Shown in pieces: positions 1-12,640 of a DNA stretch of 64,000 nucleotides (the first letter of the stretch is position 1; every line of letters begins with the position of its first letter). Source of the stretch: Rhipicephalus microplus. Its lineage: Eukaryota > Arthropoda > Arachnida > Ixodida > Ixodidae. The position numbers and the translations under genes were made by a program. The DNA is taken from NCBI RefSeq assembly GCF_043290135.1, contig NC_134707.1, positions 142,787,319 through 142,851,318 on the forward strand. The letters are read 5' to 3'. The notes beneath the pieces are model-generated. The model had not been told where the DNA came from and did not search any database. It saw nothing but the letters and a program-made list of their open reading frames with translations.

Positions 1-2536
1 AAACTCCACAACTACAGACTCCACAACTAGAAACTCCACAACTACGAACCTCACAACTAGAAACTCCACAACTAGACACTAGCAACTGGAAACTCCACAG
101 TCAGAAACTCCACAACTAGGAACTCCAACACTAGAAACTCCACAACTAGAAATTCCTCAACTAGAGACTCAACAACTAGAGACTCCTAAACTAAAAGCTC
201 CACAACTAGAAACTTTACAACTAGAAACTTCGCAACTAGAAACCCGACAACTCGAAACTGCACAACTAGAAACTCCGCAACTAGAATCTCCCCAACTAGA
301 AACTCCACAACTAGAAACTCTGCAACTTGAAACTCCGCAACTAGAAAACTCTGCAACTAGAAACTCCGCAACTAGAAACTCCACAGCTAGAAACCCCACA
401 ACTACGAACTTCACAACTAGAAACTCAGCAACTAGAGACTGCACAACTAGAAACTCTATAGCCAGACACTCCACAACTAGAAACTCCACAACTAGAAACT
501 CAACAACTAGAAACTCTACTACTAGAGACTCCACAACCAGAAACTCCACAACTACGAACCTCACAACTAGAAACTCCACAACTTGAAACTCTGCAACCAG
601 AAACTTCACAACTAGAAAACTCCGCAACTAGAAACTCTGCAACTAAAAACTCCGCAACTAGCAACTCCACAGCTAGAAACCCCACAACTTGAACTACCAC
701 AACTAGATACTCCACAAATACAAATTCAATAACTACGAACCCGACAACTAGAAGCTCCGCAACTAGAAACTCCACAACTTGAGAGTTCGCAACTAGAAAC
801 TCTACAACTAGAAACTCCACAACTAGAGACTCGACAACTAGAAACTCCACCACTAGAAACTCCACAACTACGAACCTCACAACTAGAAACTCCACAACTA
901 GAAACTCCGCAACTGGAAACTCCACAGTCAGAAACTCCACAACTAGGAACTCCAACAGTAGAAACTTCACAGCTAGAAACCCCACAACTATAAACTTCAC
1001 AACTAGAAACTCAACAACTAGAGACTGCACAACTAGAAACTCCACAGCTAGAAACTCCACAACTAGACAATCCACAACTAGAAACTCCGCAACTAGAATC
1101 TCCACAACTAGAAAACTCCACAACTAGAAACTCTGCAACTAGAAACTCCGCAACTAGAAACTCTGCAACTAGAAACTCTGCAACTAGAAACTCCGCAACT
1201 AGAAACTCCACAGCTAGAAACCCCACAAATACGAACTTCACAACTAGAAACTCAGCAACTAGAGACTGCACAACTAGAAACTCCACAGATAGAAACTTCA
1301 CAACTAGAAACTCCACAATTAGAAACTCTACTACTAGAGACTCCACAACTAGAAACTCCACAATTAGAAACTCAACAACTTGAAACTCTGCAACCAGAAA
1401 CTTCACAACTAGAAAACTCCGCAACTAGAAACTCTGCAACTAGAAACTCCGCAACAAGGAACTCCACAGCTAGAATCCCCACAACTTGAACTACCACAAC
1501 TAGATACTCCACAAATACAAATTCCATAACTACGATCCCGAAAACTAGAAGCTCCACAACTAGAAACTCCACAACTTGAGAGTTCGCAACTAGAAACTCC
1601 ACAACTAGAAACTCCACAACTGGAGACTCCACAACTAGAAACTCCACCCCTAGAAACTCCACAACTATGAACCTCACAACTAGAAACTCCACAACTAGAA
1701 ACTCCGCAACTGGAAACTCCACAGTCAGAAACTCCACAACTAGGAACTCAGACACTAGAAACTCCACAACTTGAAATTCCTCAACTAAAAGCTCCACAAC
1801 TAGAAACTCAACAACTAGAAACTCCACAGCTAGAAACTCCACAACTACAATCTCCACAACTTGAAACCCAACAAATAGATACTCCACAACTACAGACTCC
1901 ACAACTTGAAACACCACAACTAGATACTCCACAACTACAAATTCCGCAACTAGAAACTCCACAACTAGAAACTCCACAACTAGAATCTCTGCAACTAGAA
2001 ACTCCGCAACTAGAAACTCTGCAACTAGAAACTCCGCAATTAGAAACTCCACAGCTAGAAACTTCACTACTTGAAACACCACAACTAGATATTCCACAAC
2101 TACGAATTCCACACCTAGAAACTCCACAACTAGAAACTCTGCAACTAGAAGCTCCGCAACTAGAAACTCCACAGCTAGAATCTCCACAACTTGAGACTTC
2201 GCAACTAGAAACTCGGCAACTAGAAACCCAACAACTAGAAACTCTACAACTAGAAACTCCACAACTTAAAACCCAACAAATAGATACTCCACAACTACAG
2301 ACTCCACAACTTGAAACTCCGCAACTACACACTCCACAACTACAAACTCCAAAACTTGAAACCCCACAACTAGAGACTCCAGAATTGGACCCTCCACAAC
2401 TAGAAACTCCACAACTATGAACCTCACAACTAGAAACTCCACAACTAGAAACTCCGCAACTAGAAACTCCACAGCTAGAAACTCCGCAACTAGAAAATCT
2501 GCAACTAGAAACTCCACAGCTCGAAAGTCCGCAACT
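1..2536 (+). repeat. Dispersed duplication P1, copy 1 (truncated by window start)
   Basis: This block matches 5105-7716 unit by unit, with the offset growing from 5104 to 5180. The steps are one 1-bp difference near 70 (CACTAGCAACT against CACTCCACAACT) followed by gains of whole 15-bp units in copy 2. The match ends just after CTCGAAAGTCCGCAACT: copy 1 continues CGAAACTCTGC, copy 2 continues AGAAACTGTGC. The left end is the window edge, so the original duplication may be longer. Copies lie in direct orientation and are separated by about 2.57 kb of other family A material. Confidence 0.85.
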
Positions 2537-2760
2537 CGAAACTCTGCAAATAGAAACTCGGCAACTAGAAACCCAACAACCAGAAACTCGACAACTAGAA
2601 ACTCCACAACAAGAAACTCCCCAACTTGAAACCCAACAAATAGATACTCCACAACAACAGACCCCACAACTTGAAACTCCGCAACTACATACTCCACAAC
2701 TAGAAACTCCACATCTAGAAACTCCACAGCTAGAAACTCCACAACTTGAAACTCTGCAAC

Positions 2761-3000
2761 TCCAAACTCTGCAAATAGAAAATCCACAACTATAAACTGA
2801 AGTAGAAACTCCCCAACTAGAAACTCCCCAACAAGAAACTCCACAACTATAAACTCCCCAGCTAGAAACTCCACAAATAGAGACTGCACAACTTGAGACT
2901 TTGCAGTTAGAAACTCCTCAGATAGAAACTACACAACTAGAAACTGCACGACTAGAGATTCCATAAGTAGAAACTCCACAGCTAGAATTTCCGCAACTAG
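2761..3000 (+). repeat. Long-range conserved block, copy in family A
   Basis: About 240 bp match 46321-46560 (offset 43560) and 50818-51057 with only a few substitutions by eye. Shared rare features in order are TCCAAACTCTGCAAATAG, the short unit AAACTGAAGTAGAAACTCC, CCCCAACAAGAAACTCC, TTGCAGTTAGAAACTCC, CTCAGATAGAAACTAC and GATTCCATAAGTAG. These peculiar units in the same order cannot be explained by independent mutation of the 15-mer, so the copies share descent or gene conversion. Confidence 0.85.
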
Positions 3001-3289
3001 AAAGCCCACAACTAGAAACTCCACAACTAGGAACTGTGCAACTAGAAACTCCACAACTACGAACCTCACAGCTAGAAACTCCACAACTTGAAACTCTGCA
3101 ACTAGAAACTCCGCAACTAGAAACTCCACAGCTAGAAACTCCAAAACTAGAAACTCAACAACTAGAAACTCTACTACTAGAGACTCCACAACTAGAAACT
3201 CCACAACTATAAACTCCACAACTACGAACCTCACAACTAGAAACTCCACAACTTGAAACTCTGCAACCAGAAACTCCACAACTAGAAAA

Positions 3290-5104
3290 CTCCTCAACTA
3301 GAAACTCTGCAACTAGAAACTCCGCAACTAGGAACTCCACAGCTAGAAACCCCACAACTTGAACTACCACAACTAGATACTCCACAAATACAAATTCCAC
3401 AACTACCAACCCGACAACTAGAAGCTCCACAACTAGAAACTCCACAACTTGAGAGTTCGCAACTAGAAACTCCACAACTCGAAAATCCACAACTAGAGAC
3501 TCCACAACTAGAAACTCCACCACTAGAAACTCCACAACTACGAACCTCACAACTAGAAACTCCACAACTAGAAACTCCGCAACTGGAAACTCCACAGTCA
3601 GAAACTCCACAACTAGGAACTCAGACACTAGAAACTCCACAACTTGAAATTCCTCAACTAAAAGCTCCACAACTAGAAACTTTACAACTAGAAATTCCGC
3701 AACTAGAAACCCGACAACTAGAAACTCCACAACTAGAAACTCCGCAACTAGAAACTCCCCAATTAGAAACTCCACAACTAGAAACTCGACAACTTCAGAC
3801 TTCGCAAATAGAAACTCGTCAACTAGGAACTCAACAACTAGAAACTCCACAGTTACAAACTCCACAACTAGAAACTCCACAACTTGAAACCCAACAAATA
3901 GATACTCCACAACTACAGACTCCACAACTTGAAACTCTGCAACTAGAAACTTCACAACTAGAAAACTCCGCAACTAGAAACTCTGCAACTAGAAACTCCG
4001 CAACTAGGAACTCAACAGCTAGAAACCCCACAACTTGAACTACCACAACTAGATACTCCACAAATACAAATACCACAACTACGAACCCCACAACTAGAAA
4101 CTCCACAACTAGAAACTCCACAACTTGAGAGTTCGCAACTAGAAACTCCACAACTAGAAACTCCACAACTAGGGACTCCACAACTAGAAACTCCACCACT
4201 GGAAATTCCACAACTACGAACCTCACAACTAGAAACTCCACAACTAGAAACTCCGCAACTGGAAACTCCACAGTCAGAAACTCCACAACTAGGAACTCCA
4301 ACACTAGAATCTCCACAACTAGAAATTCCTCATCTAGAGACTCAACAACTAGAGACTCCTAAACTAAATACTCCACAACTAGAAACTTTACAACTAGAAA
4401 CTCCGAAACTAGAAACCCGACAACTAGAAACACCACAACTGGAAACTCCGCAACTAGAAACTTTCCAACTAGAAACTCCACAACTAGAAACTCCGCAACT
4501 AGAAACTCCGTAACTGGAAACTCTGCAACTAGAAACTCCGCAACTAAAAACTCCACAGCTAGAAACCCCACAACTATAAACTTCACAACTAGCAACTCAA
4601 CAGCTAGAGACTGCACAACTAGAGACTCCGCAACTAGAAACTCCACAACTGCAAACTCCACAACTAGAATCTCCACGACTAGAAAACTCCGCAACTAGAA
4701 ACTCTGCAACTAGAAACTCCGCAACTAGAAACTCCACAGCTAGAAACTCCTTAGCTTGAAACATTATTACTAGATACTCCACAACTACAAATTCCACAAC
4801 TAGAAACTCCACAACTAGAAACTCCGCAACTAGAAACTCCGCAACTAAAAACTCCACAGCTAGAAACTCCACAACTTGAAACTCTGCAAGTAGAAACTCC
4901 ACAAATAGAAAACTCCGCAACTAGAAATTCTGTAACTAGAAACTCCGCAACTGGGAACTCCACAGCTAGAAACCCCACAACTTGAACTACCACAACTAGA
5001 TACTCCACAAATACAAATTCCACAACTACGAATCCCACAACTAGAAACTCCTCCACTAGAAACTCCACAACTTGAGAGTTCGCAACTAGAAACTCCACAA
5101 CTAG
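3290..5104 (+). repeat. Long-range paralogous block R, copy 1
   Basis: The order of variants follows 20925-22550 with an offset that falls from about 17640 to about 17450, meaning copy 2 has lost several units. Shared rare markers include CTACCAACCCGAC, CTTCGCAAATAGAAACTCG, TTACTCCTAG-free AACTCCTTAGCTTG (about 4745 and 22225) and CTAAATACTCC (about 4373 and 21915). The match runs on into the P1 copy 2 block and 22.55-23.7 kb. Edges are approximate. Confidence 0.7.
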
Positions 5105-7716
5105 AAACTCCACAACTACAGACTCCACAACTAGAAACTCCACAACTACGAACCTCACAACTAGAAACTCCACAACTAGACACTCCACAACTGGAAACTC
5201 CACAAACAGAAACTCCACAACTAGGAACTCCAACACTAGAAACTCCACAACTAGAAATTCCTCAACTAGAGACTCAACAACTAGAGACTCCTAAACTAAA
5301 AGCTCCACAACTAGAAACTTTAAAACTAGAAACTCCGCAACTAGAAACCCGACAACTCGAAACTGCACAACTAGAAACTCCGCAACTAGAATCTCCCCAA
5401 CTAGAAACTCCACAACTAGAAACTCTGCAACTTGAAACTCCGCAACTAGAAAACTCTGCAACTAGAAACTCCGCAACTAGAAACTCCACAGCTAGAAACC
5501 CCACAACTACGAACTTCACAACTAGAAACTCAGCAACTAGAGACTGCACAACTAGAAACTCTATAGCCAGACACTCCACAACTAGAAACTCCACAACTAG
5601 AAACTCAACAACTAGAAACTCTACTACTAGAGACTCCACAACTAGAAACTCCACAACTAGAAAGTCCACAACTACGAACCTCACAACTAGAAACTCCACA
5701 ACTTGAAACTCTGCAACCAGAAACTTCACAACTAGAAAACTCCGCAACTAGAAACTCTGCAACTAAAAACTCCGCAACTAGCAACTCCACAGCTAGAAAC
5801 CCCACAACTTGAACTACCACAACTAGATACTCCACAAATACAAATTCAATAACTACGAACCCGACAACTAGAAGCTCCGCAACTAGAAACTCCACAACTT
5901 GAGAGTTCGCAACTAGAAACTCTACAACTAGAAACTCCACAACTAGAGACTCGACAACTAGAAACTCCACCACTAGAAACTCCACAACTACGAACCTCAC
6001 AACTAGAAACTCCACAACTAGAAACTCCGCAACTGGAAACTCCACAGTCAGAAACTCCACAACTAGGAACTCCAACACTAGAAACTTCACAGCTAGAAAC
6101 CCCACAACTATAAACTTCACAACTAGAAACTCAACAACTAGAGACTGCACAACTAGAAACTCCACAGCTAGAAACTCCACAACTAGACAATCCACAACTA
6201 GAAACTCCGCAACTAGAATCTCCACAACTAGAAAACTCCACAACTAGAAACTCTGCAACTAGAAACTCCGCAACTAGAAACTCTGCAACTAGAAACTCTG
6301 CAACTAGAAACTCCGCAACTAGAAACTCCACAGCTAGAAACCCCACAAATACGAACTTCACAACTAGAAACTCAGCAACTAGAGACTGCACAACTAGAAA
6401 CTCCACAGATAGAAACTTCACAACTAGAAACTCCACAACTAGAAACTCAACAACTAGAAACTCTACTACTAGAGACTCCACAACTAGAAACTCCACAATT
6501 AGAAACTCAACAACTTGAAACTCTGCAACCAGAAACTTCACAACTAGAAAACTCCGCAACTAGAAACTCTGCAACTAGAAAATCCACAACAAGGAACTCC
6601 ACAGCTAGAATCCCCACAACTTGAACTACCACAACTAGATACTCCACAAATACAAATTCCATAACTACGATCCCGAAAACTAGAAGCTCCACAACTAGAA
6701 ACTCCACAACTTGAGAGTTCGCAACTAGAAACTCCACAACTAGAAACTCCACAACTGGAGACTCCACAACTAGAAACTCCACCACTAGAAACTCCACAAC
6801 TATGAACCTCACAACTAGAAACTCCACAACTAGAAACTCCGCAACTGGAAACTCCACAGTCAGAAACTCCACAACTAGGAACTCAGACACCAGAAACTCC
6901 ACAACTTGAAATTCCTCAACTAAAAGCTCCACAACTAGAAACTCAACAACTAGAAACTCCACAGCTAGAAACTCCACAACTACAATCTCCACAACTTGAA
7001 ACCCAACAAATAGATACTCCACAACTACAGACTCCACAACTTGAAACACCACAACTAGATATTCCACAACTATAAATTCCGCAACTAGAAACTCCACAAC
7101 TAGAAACTCCACAACTAGAAACTCCACAACTAGAAACTCCCCAACTAGAAACTCCACAACTAGAATCTCTGCAACTAGAAACTCCGCAACTAGAAACTCT
7201 GCAACTAGAAACTCCGCAATTAGAAACTCCACAGCTAGAAACTTCACTACTTGAAACACCACAACTAGATATTCCACAACTACGAATTCCACACCTAGAA
7301 ACTCCACAACTAGAAACTCTGCAACTAGAAGCTCCGCAACTAGAAACTCCACAGCTAGAATCTCCACAACTTGAGACTTCGCAACTAGAAACTCGGCAAC
7401 TAGAAACCCAACAACTAGAAACTCTACAACTAGAAACTCCACAACTTAAAACCCAACAAATAGATACTCCACAACTACAGACTCCACAACTTGAAACTCC
7501 GCAACTACACACTCCACAACTACAAACTCCAAAACTTGAAACCCCACAACTAGAGACTCCAGAATTGGACCCTCCACAACTAGAAACTCCACAACTATGA
7601 ACCTCACAACTAGAAACTCCACAACTAGAAACTCCGCAACTAGAAACTCCACAGCTAGAAACTCCGCAACTAGAAAATCTGCAACTAGAAACTCCACAGC
7701 TCGAAAGTCCGCAACT
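5105..7716 (+). repeat. Dispersed duplication P1, copy 2
   Basis: Second copy of the 1-2536 block, about 75 bp longer because it carries five extra 15-bp units (gains of one, one and three units at different points). It also differs by scattered substitutions, for example CACAAACAGAAACT near 5205 where copy 1 has CACAGTCAGAAACT. Its first part also matches 22.55-23.7 kb, so this segment exists in at least three versions in the window. Confidence 0.85.
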
Positions 7717-7717
7717 A
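7513..7717 (+). repeat. Local 823-bp-offset repeat, copy 1
   Basis: About 205 bp starting near TACAAACTCCAAAACTTG and containing GACTCCAGAATT and TAGAAAATCTGCAAC. It recurs at 8336-8540. A similar segment is present at about 2332-2536 as part of the P1 duplication. Confidence 0.75.
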
Positions 7718-8335
7718 GAAACTGTGCAACTAGAAACTCCGCAACTAGAAACTACACAGCTAGAAAATCCACCACTAGAAACTCCACAACTAGCAACTCC
7801 ACAACTACAGACTCCGCAACTAGAAAACTCCGCAACTAGGAACCCCCAACTAGACACTCCGAAACTATGAACTCTACAACTTCAAAATACACAACTAGAA
7901 ACTCCACAACTTGAAACTCCACAAATAGATACTCACAACTACAAACTCCACAACTAGAAAGTCCCCAACTAGAAACTCCACAACTTGAAACTCCGCCACT
8001 AGAAACTCCGAAACTAGAAACTCCACAACTAGAAAACTCCGCAACTAAAAACTGCAACTAGAAACTCCGCAACTAGAAACTCCACAGCTAGAAACTCCAC
8101 AACTTGACACTTCGCAACTACAATCTCGGCAACTAGAAACCCAACAACCAGAAACTCCAAAACTAGAAACTCCACAGCTTGAAACCCAACAAATAGGTAC
8201 TCCAAAACTACAGACTCCACAACTTGAAACTCCGCAACTAGAAAATTCACAACTAGAGACTCCATAACTAGGAACTCCACAACAAGAAACTCCACAACTA
8301 CACACTCCACAACTAGAAACTCCACAACTTAAGAC

Positions 8336-8540
8336 TTCGCAACTACAAACTCCAAAACTTGAAACTCCACAACTAGAGACTCCAGAATTCGAAACTCCAC
8401 AACTAGAAACTCCACAACTATGAACCTCACAACTAGAAACTCCACAACTAGAAACTCCGCAACTAGAAACTCCACAGCTAGAAACTCCGCAACTAGAAAA
8501 TCTGCAACTAGAAACTCCACAGCTAGAAAGTCCGCAAATA
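8336..8540 (+). repeat. Local 823-bp-offset repeat, copy 2
   Basis: Partner of 7513-7717. It has CCAGAATTCGAAACTCC where copy 1 has CCAGAATTGGACCCTCC, and GCTAGAAAGTCC for GCTCGAAAGTCC. The surrounding 7.72-8.70 kb is ordinary array with a few short units (for example CTCACAACTACAAACTCC near 7931 and CTCCCAACTAGACACTCC near 8576) and no gene. Confidence 0.75.
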
Positions 8541-8699
8541 GAAACTCCGCAACTAGGAAACTCCGCAACTAGAAACTCCCAACTAGACACTCCGCAAATA
8601 GGAAATCTACAGCTTTAAAATACACAACTAGAAACTCCACAACTTGAAACTCCACAAATAGATACTCCGCAACTAGAAGCTCCGCAACTAGAATCTCCA

Positions 8700-10340
8700 C
8701 AGCTAGAATCTTCACAACTTGAGACTTCGCAACTAGAAACTCGGCAACTAGAAACCCAACAACCAGGAACTCCACAACTAGAGCTCCACAACTTGAAACC
8801 CAACAAATAAATACTCCACAACTACAGACTCCACAACTTGAAACACCACAACTAGATACACCACAACTACAAATTCCGCAACTAGAAACTCCACAACTAG
8901 AAACTCCGCAACTAGAAACTCCACAGCTAGAAACTCCACAACTTGAGACTTCGCAACTAGAAACTCAGCAACTAGAAACTCAACAACTAGAAACTTCACC
9001 ACTAGAAACTCCACAACTTGAGATTTCGCAACTAGAAACTCTAAAACTAGAAACTCTACTACTAGAGACTCCACAACTAGAAACTGCACAACTAGAAACT
9101 CCACAACTACGAACCTCACAGCTAGAAACTCCACAACTTAAAACTCTGCAACTAGAAACTCCGCAACTAGAAACTCCACAGCTAGAGACTCCGCAACTAG
9201 AAACTCCACAACTTGCAACCCAACAAATAGATACTCCACAACTACAGACTCCACAACTTGAAACACCACAACTAGATACTCCACCACTACTAATTCCGAA
9301 ACTAGAAACTCCACAACTAGAAACTCCGCAACTAGAAACTCCCCAACTAGAAACTCCACAACTAGAAACTCTGCAACTAAAAACTCGGCAACTAGAAACT
9401 TTGCAACTGGAAACTTCACAGCTTGAAACCCCACAACTATAAACTTCACAACTAAAAACTCAACAACTAGAGACTGCACAACTAGAGATTCCGCAACTAG
9501 AAACTCCGTGACTATAAACTCCACAACTTGAAACTCCGCCACTAGAATCTCCACAACTAGAAAACTCCGCAACTAGAAACTATGCAACTAGAAACTCTGC
9601 AACTAGAAACTCCACAGCTAGAAACTCTACTACTAGAGACTCCACAACTAGATAAACTCCGCAACTAGAAACTCTGCAACTAGAAACTCCGCAACTAGGA
9701 ACTCCACAGCTAGAAACCCCACAACTTGAACTACCACAACTAGATACTCCAAAAATACAAATTCCACAACTACGAATCCCACAACTAGAATTTCCACCAC
9801 TAGAATCTCCACAACTTGAGAGTTCGCAACTAGAAACTCCACAACTAGAAACTCCACAACTAGAGACTCCACAACTAGAAACTCCACAACTACGAACCTC
9901 ACAACTAGAAACTCCACAACTAGAAACTCCACAACTGGAAACTCCACAGTCAGAAACTCCACAACTAGGAACTCCAACACTAGAAACTCCACAACTAGCA
10001 ATTCGTCAACTAGAGACTCAACAACTAGAGACTCCTAAACTAAAAGCTCCACAGCTAGAAACTCCACATCTTGAAACTCTGCAACCAGAAACTCCACAAC
10101 TAGAAAACTCCGCAACTAGAAACTCCTCAACTAGAAACTCCGCAACTAGGAACTTCACAGCTATAAACCCCACAACTAGAACTACCACAACTAGATACTC
10201 CACAAATACAAATTCCACAACTACGAATCCCACAACTAGAAACTCCACCGCTAGAAACTCCACAACTTGAGAGTTTGCAACTAGAAACTCCACAACTAGA
10301 AACTCCACAACTAGAGACTCCACAACTAGAAACTCCACCA
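8700..10340 (+). repeat. 2.25-kb higher-order repeat, copy 1
   Basis: Matches 10953-12640 at an offset of 2253, rising to about 2296. Shared rare units in order: the 14-bp CTAGAGCTCCACAAC (8781 and 11034), CAAATAAATACTCC, AACTTCACCACTAG, TTGAGATTTCGC, CACTACTAATTCCG or its variant, and CTAGCAATTCGTCAAC (about 9995 and 12290). The rarer CTAGAGCTCC unit is also found at 14096. Edges are approximate. Confidence 0.75.
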
Positions 10341-10500
10341 CTAAAAACTATGCAACTTGAAACTCCGCCTCTAGAAACTCTGCAACTAGAAACTCCGCAA
10401 TGAGAAACTCCACAGCTAGAAACTTCACAACTAGTAACTCCACAACTGGAAACTCCACAGTCAGAAACTCCACAACTAGGAACTCCAACACTAGAAACTC

Positions 10501-10590
10501 CACAACTAGAAATTCCTCAACTAGAGACTCAACAACTAGAGACTCCTAAACTAAAAGCTCCACAACTAGAAACTTTACAACTAGAAACTC
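10501..10590 (+). repeat. Perfect 90-bp tandem duplication, copy 1
   Basis: Six consecutive 15-bp units, each recognisable by its own variant (AATTCCTCAAC, GAGACTCAACAAC, GAGACTCCTAAAC, AAAAGCTCCACAAC, AACTTTACAAC, AAACTCCACAAC). The same six follow immediately at 10591-10680 without a single difference. Confidence 0.95.
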
Positions 10591-10680
10591 CACAACTAGA
10601 AATTCCTCAACTAGAGACTCAACAACTAGAGACTCCTAAACTAAAAGCTCCACAACTAGAAACTTTACAACTAGAAACTC
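10591..10680 (+). repeat. Perfect 90-bp tandem duplication, copy 2
   Basis: Identical to 10501-10590 over all 90 bases and directly adjacent. Elsewhere in the window this six-unit string occurs singly (for example near 5240 and 12740), so the doubling is local and recent (inference). Confidence 0.95.
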
Positions 10681-10952
10681 CGCGACTAGAAACCCGACAA
10701 CTAGAAACTCCACAACTAGAAACTCCGCAACTAGAAACTCCCCAACTAGAAACTCCACAACTAGAAACTATGCAACTTGAAACTCCGCCTCTAGAAACTC
10801 TGCAACTAGAAACTCCGCAATGAGAAACTCCACAGCTAGAAACTTCACTACTTGAAACACCACAACTAGATATTCCACAACTACGAATTCCACAACTAGA
10901 AACTCCACAACTAGAAACTCCGCAACTAGAAGCTCCGCAACTAGAAACTCCA

Positions 10953-12640
10953 CAGCTAGAATCTTCACAACTTGAGACTTCGCAACTAGAAACTCGGCAA
11001 CTAGAAACCCAACAACCAGGAACTCCCCAACTAGAGCTCCACAACTTGAAACCCAACAAATAAATACTCCACAACTACAGACTCCACAACTTGAAACACC
11101 ACAACTAGATACTCCACAACTACAAATTCCGCAACTAGAAACTCCACAACTAGAAACTCCGCAACTAGAAACTCCACAGCTAGAAACTCCACAACTTGAG
11201 ACTTCGCAACTAGAAACTCAGCAACTAGAAACTCAACAACTAGAAACTTCACCACTAGAAACTCCACAACTTGAGATTTCGCAACTAGAAACTCCAAAAC
11301 TAGAAACTCTATTACTAGAGACTCCACAACTAGAAACTCCACAACTAGAAACTCCACAACTACGAACCTCACAGCTAGAAACTACACAACTTAAAACTCT
11401 GCAACTAGAAACTCCGCAACTAGAAACTGCACAGCTAGAAACTCCAAAACTAGAAACTCCACAGCTAGAGACTCAACAACTAGAAACTCCACAACTTGCA
11501 ACCCAACAAATAGATACTCCACAACTACAGACTCCACAACTTGAAACACCACAACTAGATACTCCACCACTACAAATTCCGAAACTAGAAACTCCACAAC
11601 TAGAAACTCCGCAACTAGAAACTCCCCAACTAGAAACTCCACAACTAGAAACTCTGCAACTAAAAACTCGGCAACTAGCAACTTTGCAACTAGAAACTCC
11701 GCAACTAGAAACTTCACAGCTTAAAACCCCACAACTATAAACTTCACAACTAGAAACTCAATAACTAGGGACTGCACAACTAGAGACTCCGCCACTAGAA
11801 ACTCCGTAACTAGAAACTCCACAAATTGAAACTCCGCCACTAGAATCTCCACAACTAGAAAACTCCGCAACTAGAAACTATGCAACTAGAAACTCTGCAA
11901 CTAGAAACTCCACAGCTAGAAACTCTACTACTAGAGACTCCACAACTAGAAAACTCCGCAACTAGAAACTCTGCAAAAGAAACTCCGCAACTAGGAACTC
12001 CACAGCTAGAAACCCCACAACTTGAACTACCACAACTAGATACTCCACAAATACAAATTCCACAACTACGAATCCTACAACTAGAAACTCCACCACTAGA
12101 ATCTCCACAACTTGAGAGTTCGCAACTAGAAACTCCACAACTAGAAACTCCACAACTAGAGACTCCACAACTAGAAACTCCACAACTACGAACCTCACAA
12201 CTAGAAACTCCACAACTAGAAACTCCACAACTGGAAACTCCACAGTCAGAAACTCCACAACTAGGAACTCCAACACTAGAAACTCCACAACTAGCAATTC
12301 GTCAACTAGAGACTCAACAACTAGAGACTCCGAAACTAAAAGCTCCACAGCTAGAAACTCCACAACTTGAAACTCTGCAACTAGAAACTCCACAACTAGA
12401 AAACTCCGCAACTAGAAACTCTGCAACTAGAAACTCCGCAACTAGGAACTCCACAGCTAGAAACCCCACAACTTGAACTACCACAACTAGATACTCCACA
12501 AATACAAATTCCACAACTACGAATCCCACAACTAGAAACTCCACCACTAGAAAATCCACAACTTGAGAGTTCGCAACTAGAAACTCCACAACTAGAGACT
12601 CCACAACTAGAAACTCCACCACTAAAAACTCCACAACTAC
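10953..12640 (+). repeat. 2.25-kb higher-order repeat, copy 2
   Basis: Partner of 8700-10340, longer by about three units. It contains a CTCTGCAAAAGAAACTCC unit near 11971 that has lost part of CTAG, absent from copy 1. The stretch 10340-10953 between the copies contains the perfect 90-bp duplication and otherwise plain family A units. Confidence 0.75.

Larger units (their letters stand above)
2537..5104 (+). repeat. Family A interval between the two P1 copies
   Basis: No gene; continuous 15-bp units. It is a mosaic. About 2761-3000 is a block shared with family B at 46.3 and 50.8 kb. From about 3290 onward the order of variants follows 20.9-22.55 kb, including the rare CTACCAACCCGAC near 3403 and 21043. 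A short unit, ACTGAAGTAGAAACTCC, at about 2796 is one of the few phase-breaking units here. Confidence 0.8.

Noticed and set aside
6943..7857. Keratin-associated or silk-like cysteine/serine-rich protein from the SCGVS frame
   Set aside because: Low-complexity by-product of the unit; no non-repetitive ends, no ATG context and no splice structure.
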